Shown piece by piece: positions 57,336-64,000 of a DNA stretch of 64,000 nucleotides. Positions within the stretch are counted from its first letter, which is position 1. Each line of letters begins with the position of its first letter. The DNA comes from Lactarius indigo. Its lineage: Eukaryota; Basidiomycota; Agaricomycetes; Russulales; Russulaceae. The stretch lies in NCBI GenBank assembly GCA_025766275.1, contig JAFKAC010000028.1:124001-188000 (forward strand), written 5' to 3'. A program made the position numbers and the translations under genes. The notes under the pieces were generated by a model. The model was not told where the DNA came from. It saw only the letters and a program-made list of their open reading frames with translations, and made no database searches.

Positions 57336-59027
57336 GTGGCTAGCATCAGTGTCACCTTTGAATCAGACAACGATTGGACCCCAGTCACAACCAGAACACA
57401 AGACGACCTCCCACACCACGTTAAAAGCAGTCAACTAGGCAGAGGAGCTCGCTGGGCCACAACATCAGGCAGACCACCTTGTTACAAGTGCCTCATCAAA
57501 GGCGAACTCAGACCAGTGGAATTCATCAACAACAACTGGTACATCCTCCGATACTTTCAGAATACATACCACACCAGAGCCATAAACATCACACCACACA
57601 GATTTGCTGAAGGACTAGGCTGGTGGAACGAAGAAGACGAACAGAACCCAGAAACGCCCACACAACAATCATCCTTAGCACCAAGAAACACTAGGGGAAC
57701 ATACGGACTACAACAAGACTCATCAGAAGAAGAACCCAGCTCAGACGAAGCGGAATCACACTCAGAACTATCCCACTCCTCAGAACACCGCCTAGACATC
57801 ACAGTACCCACACAAGCTTCATCACAAGCCAGCCCCACTATCCCTATCTGGATAGAACCATCCCCAGCGGAAGAAGGATTCCCAGCCCCACTACCACCAA
57901 TCAGATTGCCCTCCCCAGTCGAACCACCCCAGATCCCCATCACACCACAGCCAACACTTACCATGTCAGCCATAAACGCCACAGGCACTGGCACAGGTAC
58001 CGGCTCAAGCACCGGAACAGGAGGAACACCAACAACGAGCTCAGGAGGACTCAAAGGAGCACCCCCTACTCTGTTCACCGGAGATAGAACAGAGAGTGGT
58101 CAGTTCAAAAGAGAACTACTACGATACATCAAGTTAAATAGCGAGAATGAACTCATCAAAGAACCTTATGCACGGGTACTATTTGCCCTTACAATGTTCA
58201 AAGGACCCGGTGTACAGCTGTGGGTCAACCAAACCGAAGATGACATGGAAGCGGCACTAGCAGACCCCACCAAAGCCCTCACCAAAAACAGCAAAGATCT
58301 TTGGGACGGTTTTCTCGACACCTTCGACAGAGACTGGACCGACACTCTAAACAAAGAAAGAGCCTATCAGAAGCTCATCAGTTTAACGATGCAGGGCGGA
58401 GCATTGGACAGTTACATCCTCGACTTCAAACACCTTGCAGGAATAGCAGGATGGGCAAGAGATGCCCCTGGAACGGTGGAATTCTTCAAAAGAGGACTAC
58501 CCACAGGACTGTATCGTGCTTGCCTTATGCGAACCACCATCCCAAACACCATGGATGAGTGGCAAACCGCTGCCAGAGCAGAACACCAACGCTGGAAGCT
58601 ACTAAAAGCCAGACCAGGGAATAGAAACCCAGGGCCAACCCAGAATGTCCACCAAGGACGACCAAAGCGAGACCCAAATGCGATGGATGTAGATGCCACC
58701 ACCTCCACCCCCTTTAAGAAGCTTACTGAAGAAGAAAAGAAAGCCCTCATGAAAGAAGGACGCTGCTTCAAATGCAGACAGCAAGGACACATGGCTAGGA
58801 ACTGTCAACGACAAAACACCACCAACCAAACCAAAGCCAGAGCCACAGACACCCAAGAAGCGGACACTGCACCCCCATACACCCCAGAAGCAAGCACCTC
58901 ATCAGTGGCTGCTACCACAACCGAAGATAAAGTCCGACAAGCCCATGCACTTGTCCAAGGCATGACTGAGGATGAAAAGAGACGCTACTATGCCTTAGAT
59001 CAGGATTTTTGTGATGCCGACCTGTGA
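57336..59027 (+). CDS. Element C gag with CCHC knuckle
   Basis: About 563 codons of gag. An N-terminal domain (FNNNWYILRYFQNTYHTRAI-like) and an acidic, Pro-rich linker are followed by the capsid-like core (PPTLFTGDRTESGQFKREL, FDRDWTDTLNKERAYQKL, YILDFKHLAGIAGW) and CFKCRQQGHMARNC near 58,760. The first in-frame ATG is only at about 57,963; upstream the frame opens with GTG. The stop (59,025-59,027) overlaps pol. Element C lies in a LINE and its 5' LTR is split by element B. Confidence 0.88.
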   Translation: MASISVTFESDNDWTPVTTRTQDDLPHHVKSSQLGRGARWATTSGRPPCYKCLIKGELRPVEFINNNWYILRYFQNTYHTRAINITPHRFAEGLGWWNEEDEQNPETPTQQSSLAPRNTRGTYGLQQDSSEEEPSSDEAESHSELSHSSEHRLDITVPTQASSQASPTIPIWIEPSPAEEGFPAPLPPIRLPSPVEPPQIPITPQPTLTMSAINATGTGTGTGSSTGTGGTPTTSSGGLKGAPPTLFTGDRTESGQFKRELLRYIKLNSENELIKEPYARVLFALTMFKGPGVQLWVNQTEDDMEAALADPTKALTKNSKDLWDGFLDTFDRDWTDTLNKERAYQKLISLTMQGGALDSYILDFKHLAGIAGWARDAPGTVEFFKRGLPTGLYRACLMRTTIPNTMDEWQTAARAEHQRWKLLKARPGNRNPGPTQNVHQGRPKRDPNAMDVDATTSTPFKKLTEEEKKALMKEGRCFKCRQQGHMARNCQRQNTTNQTKARATDTQEADTAPPYTPEASTSSVAATTTEDKVRQAHALVQGMTEDEKRRYYALDQDFCDADL

Positions 59028-60038
59028 GAGCTGACAGGGAGGCCAATTCAATGTATAGTGTTCGTGATAGTGCTATGACAATCAAAGTCCTCGTTCGCCT
59101 TTACTACAAAGAAGCTCGCATAAATGTGCTGCTAGACAGCGGTGCAACAGACAACCTAATCGACCGAAACCTAATCCAAAAACTTGGATTAGGAACCACT
59201 CCTCTGAAACCACCCAGATTGGTCCGGAATGTAGATGGATCGCTAAACAAAGATGGCACCATGACAGAAACATGCCAGCTATGGATAAAAAGAGGAGAAG
59301 AAGAAACTCCTTTCCAGTTTTTCGTAACCAGCCTAGGGGAAGACAGAATGATCTTCGGATACCCCTGGTTCAAACACGAAAACCCAGACATAGACTGGAA
59401 GAAACAAGAACTGAAAGGAGAAGCCGTCACCATCCTGACAGGAGGGTACCGCTTCCGAAGAAAGCGACACCAAGAAGCGAAAGCGGCAGCAACCAAAACA
59501 ACCTTTGACCCAGTAAAAGAAACTGCAATCCCAGAAGAATACCAGCGCCACAACAAAGTATTCTCAGACGAAGAAGCACAGCGCTTTCCCCCAGAAAGAG
59601 AAGAAGACCATCCCATCACACTGCGACCAGATGCACCCAACAAGATCAACTGCAAAATCTACCCCTTGACTCCAGAAGAAGACAAGGAGTTGAAGGCATA
59701 TCTCGACGAAAACATAGCAAAAGGATACATCTATGAAGGAAGCTCTCCCTACACTTCCTCCTTCTTCTTCAGAAAGAAAACAGACGGAGGGTTGCGCCCT
59801 ATCCTGGACTACAGACCCCTAAACACCTGGACAATAAAAGACACTTACCCACTACCTCTCATCTCCGACATCCTGACCAATTTAAATGGGAAAACACTGT
59901 TCTCAAAGTTCGATATCAGATGGGGGTACCATAACATCCGCATAAAAGAGGAAGACCAGTGGAAGGCAGCCTTCAAGACACCAAGGGGGCTGTTCATCCC
60001 TCGAGTCATGACCTTCGGCCTCACAAATGCACCAGCCA
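59024..60038 (+). pseudogene. Element C pol: protease and RT start, cut by element D
   Basis: The frame overlaps the gag stop (first ATG about 59,051). Protease VLLDSGATDNLID; RT blocks HPITLRPDAP, FFFRKKTDGGLRPILDYR, KFDIRWGYHNIRI, VMTFGLTNAPAM. It ends just before the YxDD region at the start of element D. The remainder must lie beyond the right edge. Confidence 0.9.
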
Positions 60039-60495
60039 TGTTATGGTTGCACGCATTGGACCCTTACTGTACCGGTTGTGACTACGGCGGTAAGGTAGAT
60101 TAGTCACGGACTCGGCAATTACGATAGGAGTTAGGCGTTGAGGGGTGACTCGATCCTAGTACAGGTAGTAGTAGTATTAGGATTGCGGTACTTACGCGAT
60201 ACGTTGGACGCTACGATACGGTGACTCATAGCAGCGCTTGAAAGCCTGCTCTTCTTGTATTTAAGGTAGCTGCGGAAGACCAAGATACGCCATCTTGGTC
60301 TTCTTCAATTGTCACTTTCTTGTTCTCACATCTTCAACATCTTCACCCCGATACGATCAAGGGGTATTGTAGTGATACTAGTGTCTTCGAACATCTAGAA
60401 GTTGCCTTTGTGCCATATGCCCTATGGCGTGATCAGCTAAGTTACCAAGTCGCCTTACAGAGCTCAAGTCGAGCTAACGTCGTGACGGTGTTACA
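60039..60495 (+). repeat. 5' LTR of element D
   Basis: 457 bp from TGTTATGG to GGTGTTACA, matching the reverse complement of the solo LTR at 17,752 best. It has a TATTTAAG box and the GAAGACCAAGAT hairpin near 60,270-60,300. Confidence 0.9.
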
Positions 60496-60684
60496 TTAAG
60501 ACCAAGATCATTCTTCACCCCAATACGATCAAGGGGTATCGTAGTGATACTAGTGTCTTCGAACATCTAGAAGTTGCCTTTGTGCCATATGCCCTATGGC
60601 GTGATCAGCTAAGTTACCAAGTCGCCTTACAGAGCTCAAGTCGAGCTAACGTCGTGACGGTGTTACATTAAGACCAAGATCATT
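60341..60684 (+). repeat. Tandem duplication of LTR end plus primer site
   Basis: A 172-bp unit occurs twice: 155 bp of LTR end (60,341-60,495 and 60,513-60,667, about 2 differences) followed each time by TTAAGACCAAGATCATT. Element D therefore has two successive primer-binding sites. Confidence 0.9.
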
Positions 60685-60688
60685 CATT

Positions 60689-62208
60689 GTGGCGACTGTC
60701 AATACCAGGGACCAGTGGACGAGTTTCCGTCCCTATCATCTAGACCGAAGAGGGGACCGCAACGTACCAACCCGATTTCTAGGAGCAGCCAGGTGGAGAA
60801 ACCGAGGAGACAAGACCGGATACTTTGTAGAGTTCAACGGACCTACAAGGTTTAGACCTGTTGAGTTCAATTTCGACCACCTGTGTTGGGTAGAGGTTAC
60901 GTGGAACCCCATAGACCACCGCTGGGACGTCGTTAGGCCAGCAGGAAGACAATACCAGTGCGACATAGACGCGCGAGAGCTCAATTCACGAGCTGACTGG
61001 GGACCCATTGACGGTCAATTATGAGAACACTCCACTGGAGAAGCAGTTAGTGAAGAAACCGAAGAAGACGAACAAAGTGAGGAAAATCGACCCGCGAGCG
61101 TCGGGCCTATTGAGCAATACACCATCCAACAAGCTGAGTCCCTACATATTTCGGACCAACCAGAAGTCATTCACGTACGATCACCGGCAGCGGAAATGGC
61201 AACCACCACCATGACGGCCGAAGAAATCATGACTGTCAGAGAACAAGTGGCGCGAGAAGCGGCCGAAGCAATTAGACAAGAGTCACAGCAACATCTCATG
61301 CCCATCAACCCTGAAACAGGGTACCGTATGACAGCAGATGATGCAGCAATCTTTCGGGCTATTGGACCCGATCAAGGAGATCCCCCGTCGGGGGATGGCA
61401 CGAGAAGAGCGCTACCGCTAGACCCTCCACCAGGATGGGGAGGACTACCAGGAGGGGATTTTCCTCGACGTCCAGGAGGAGGAGGGAACCCACCGGACCT
61501 CCCAAACAACCCACCAGAAGGAGGACCACCAGGAGGAGGTGGTGGCGGAGGAGGCGGTGCAGGAGGGGGAGGACACGGGCATGAGAAACTAACCGGTGAA
61601 CCTCCCACCATCTTTGACGGGGACCGTACTAAAGTGGACTCATTCCTCACGCAATGGCACGTATATTGGGGAATGAATCTCGACACCTCCGTCATGTGCA
61701 ACAACTACCGACGAAGCCTCCTGTTTCTATCTTATATAAAGGGGGTATCGGTCAGCGAATGGGTACTTTCGTACCTCAAATGGCTCAACCGGCAAATACA
61801 ACGAGGAATAGATCAACATACGAGGGATCTGTGGAATGCAGTAGCAGAGGGTTTTAACCAAAGGTTCGTTAACACCCTCGAGCGTGAACAAGCTCAAGCG
61901 CTTCTAAGGAAAGGACTCAAAATGGTCGACGGAGATATCGACAAATACGTCAATGAATTCGAAGAAGCCGCTAGGAAGGCAGGATACCACCTCAACGACC
62001 CCCAAACCATTGATTTGTTCACCAAGGGGCTACCTAAGAAGTTATATGAGAAAACGTACGATTTGGACAAACCGGAAACGTTCGATGAATGGAAGCGAGC
62101 GACGCTTCGCAGGCAACGCAACTACATCCACATTCGAGCAAGGGTGGATGAATACAAGGACAACAAGCCGAAGAAAGCAGGCAATGCCGGATGGACCGTT
62201 CCCCAGAA
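60689..62208 (+). pseudogene. Element D gag, one nonsense codon, cut by element E
   Basis: Same gag as A and E: ATVNTRDQWTSFRPYHLD start (GTG, no ATG), LMPINPETGYRMTADDAAIF, a Gly-rich linker, HEKLTGEPPTIFDGDRTKV and LEREQAQALLRKGLKM. TGA at about 61,022 stands where E has CGA; the frame is otherwise open to NAGWTVPQN, where element E begins. Confidence 0.9.
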
Positions 62209-62712
62209 TGTTACGTTTCGACTCGCGATTTGCTACCCTTACTGTACCGGTTGCAGCTACGGCGGTAAGGTATATTAGTTGCGGACTTACTTACGGTGAT
62301 ACGGTGATACGATAGGCGATACGGGTGTGATAGCTGACTGAGCGGTGCCTCGATGACTCGATACTAGTACTGGTACTAGTAGTATTAGTTTTGCGTTGTT
62401 TCTGCGATACGTTGGACGCTACCTACAGTGACTCATAGCAGCGCTTCTAAGCCTGCTCGAATGTGTATTTAAACCGCTTCGTGAAGACCAAGATACGCCA
62501 TCTTGGTCTTCTTGAATCGTCACTTCTATTCTCCTCTTTGTCTGATCACTTTCGACTTCATCGCTACAAGCTATAAGCGTTTGGTGTGCCTTCGAGTATT
62601 CACCTGGACATACGACTTGGACCTTCGCGTCTTCAAGCTAGAGAACGATCACCGCTAAGTTGTTACCGCCTCCACCGAGCTCAAGTCGAGCTAACGTCGT
62701 GACGGCGTTACA
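62209..62712 (+). repeat. 5' LTR of element E
   Basis: 504 bp, TGTTACGT to GGCGTTACA. TATTTAAA at 62,466-62,473, hairpin 62,483-62,511 (12-bp stem), ATCTTGGTCTT at 62,500-62,510. Confidence 0.92.
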
Positions 62713-62726
62713 TTAAGACCAAGATC
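62713..62726 (+). promoter_or_regulatory. Primer-binding site of element E (likely self-primed)
   Basis: TTAAGACCAAGATC, identical to the site of element A. It is complementary over 11 nt to the presumed 5' end of the transcript (62,500-62,510). Confidence 0.6.
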
Positions 62727-62731
62727 CCACC

Positions 62732-64000
62732 GTGGCCGTAACAACCAGAGACCAGTGGACGACTTTCCGTCCATACTCAATCCCAAGAAGGGGAGAACGA
62801 AACGTCCCTACGCGCTTTTTGCAAGCTGCTAGTTGGAGGGAGAGACAAGAAGAAACCGGATACTTCGTAGAGTTCAACGGACCTTCAAGGTTCCGCCCAG
62901 TTGAGTTCAACTTCGACCACCTGTGTTGGGTAGAAGTTACGTGGAACCCCATAGACTCCCAGTGGGACGTCACAAGACCAGCCGGACCCCGATATCGCTG
63001 CGACATCGACGCGCGAGAACTCAATAGTAGAGCAGACTGGGGACCCATCGACGGGCAAGTACGAGAACATTCCACCGGAGAAGTAGTATCAGAAGCCGAA
63101 GAAAGCCAAAGCCAGGAAGAAAGCGAAGGCCAAGAACCAGACCAAACCGAAACAAGCGGAGGAGCTATACAAGAACTCCTCATAGAACGAGCTGAGTCCG
63201 CACACATCACCGAGCCAGAACCAATTCATATCCGATCCCCAGCCATCATGGCTACACTCACACGCGCAATGGAAGAAGTCGCATTTGAAGAAGCGCGAGC
63301 AGTACAAGAAGAGGCAAGGGCCAATCTCATGCCCATCAACCCAGAGACGGGAGTACGTATGACCGCAGACGACGCCGCAATTTTCCGAGCGATAGGATCG
63401 GACAGAGGAGACCCCCCGTCCGAACGACGACCAGCAATGGAACTACCCCCAGGAGTGGGAGGTCCAGGAGACGACCCGCCGCCACCACCAGGAGGAGGTA
63501 TTCCTTTCGACCTGCGAAGAACCGAACCACCAACAAGGATGCCCCGTGACCCGCCCGGAGGAGGAGGCGGAGGCGGTGGCGGTGGAGGAGGTGGAGGAGG
63601 TGGCGGAGGCGCAGGGGATAGAGGACATCCCAGTGAAAAGCTAACCGGCGAGCCACCTTCAATTTTCGATGGAGACAGACTCAAAGTCGATCAATTCCTC
63701 ACACAGTGGCATGTTTATTGGGGGATGAATCTGGACGCCCCCATCATGCGTAACGACTACAGGAGATGCCTCCTGTTCCTTTCATACATCAAAGGAGGAG
63801 CAGTCAGCGAATGGGTGCTATCCTTCCTGAACTGGCTCAATCGACAAATACAACGGGGAATCAGCCCCTACACCTGAGACCTATGGAACGCCGTAGCGGA
63901 CGGCTTCAGCCAGCGATTTGAAAACACGCTGGAAAGAGAGCAAGCACAAGCCATACTACGAAAAGGGTTCAAGATGGTGGGAGAAGATATTGATAAGTAC
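62732..64000 (+). pseudogene. Element E gag (partial)
   Basis: AVTTRDQWTTFRPYSIPRRG start from GTG, acidic region, LMPINPETGVRMTADDAAIF, an 18-residue or so poly-Gly run, then PSIFDGDRLKVDQFLTQW. A TGA at about 63,876 replaces the CGA found in element A; the frame continues to the window end (QAILRKGFKMVGEDIDKY). Confidence 0.9.

Larger units (their letters stand above)
60039..62208 (+). mobile_element. Ty3/gypsy element D, 5' part (family of A)
   Basis: 5' LTR 60,039-60,495, extra LTR fragment, primer site and most of gag, inserted in element C RT (left flank AGCCA). It is interrupted at 62,209 by element E. The 3' part is outside the window, so the target duplication cannot be checked. Confidence 0.88.
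62209..64000 (+). mobile_element. Ty3/gypsy element E, 5' part (family of A)
   Basis: 5' LTR, primer site and gag running off the window. Inserted in element D gag (left flank CAGAA). Gag is very similar to that of element A. Confidence 0.88.

Overview
The window looks like a transposon-dense stretch of a basidiomycete (probably Agaricomycete) genome. The evidence is: 48-70 nt GT-AG introns, Ty3/gypsy chromoviruses with DSGA proteases and chromodomains, a basidiomycete-type P450, a Tc1-like element carrying a second gene, and a KDZ (Kyakuja-Dileera-Zisupton) transposase with its N-terminal cysteine cluster. I cannot name the species. Almost nothing here is ordinary single-copy host DNA.

Left part (1-21.6 kb). 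A LINE (minus strand) runs off the left edge. Its ORF1 is split by gypsy element A (794-9,423, 5-bp duplication TGTAT). A carries a foreign solo LTR (4,638-5,412) in its pol. After about 3.7 kb of low-information DNA with long homopolymers comes a P450 pseudogene (14,677-16,950) holding a tRNA-like insertion, then a 4.0-kb Tc1-like element (16,995-20,995) with two genes and a solo LTR inside its transposase, then a 288-bp MITE.

Right part (21.6-64 kb) is one nest. A minus-strand LINE (poly(A) end near 21,571) was entered by a solo LTR and by plus-strand gypsy element C. The 5' LTR of C was split by minus-strand gypsy B (25,523-56,829, duplication CGCCT). The integrase ORF of B was split by a 24.1-kb element (27,982-52,128). 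Further right, the RT of C was entered by gypsy D (60,039 onward), and the gag of D by gypsy E (62,209 onward). D and E belong to the same family as A.

The main discovery is the 24,147-bp element at 27,982-52,128. It has a 7-bp flanking duplication (TGGGTTG), imperfect collinear terminal inverted repeats of at least 85 bp, and a roughly 3-kb array of ~44-bp monomers inside each end. The arrays are in opposite orientation and share a bipartite motif TGCCGA-N12-GGCCCA. Between them lie nine genes. They include a KDZ transposase with an uninterrupted nine-exon model (1,117 aa), a TET/JBP-type 2-oxoglutarate/Fe(II) dioxygenase (four exons, 373 aa, all expected catalytic residues), an acidic protein with a short Cys cluster, a repeat protein, and five unrecognised proteins. 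Six of the nine have exon models whose summed length is an exact multiple of three, so the element looks intact and recently active. The word GCTGCCGA/TCGGCAGC is scattered through the whole element, coding sequence and splice acceptors included, and is rare outside it.

The parts suggest a self-mobilising unit: the transposase acts on repeated terminal sites, and the TET/JBP enzyme could keep the element (or its CpG-containing sites) free of silencing 5-methylcytosine. Several nonsense changes in neighbouring retroelements look like CGA to TGA, the expected scar of methylcytosine deamination.
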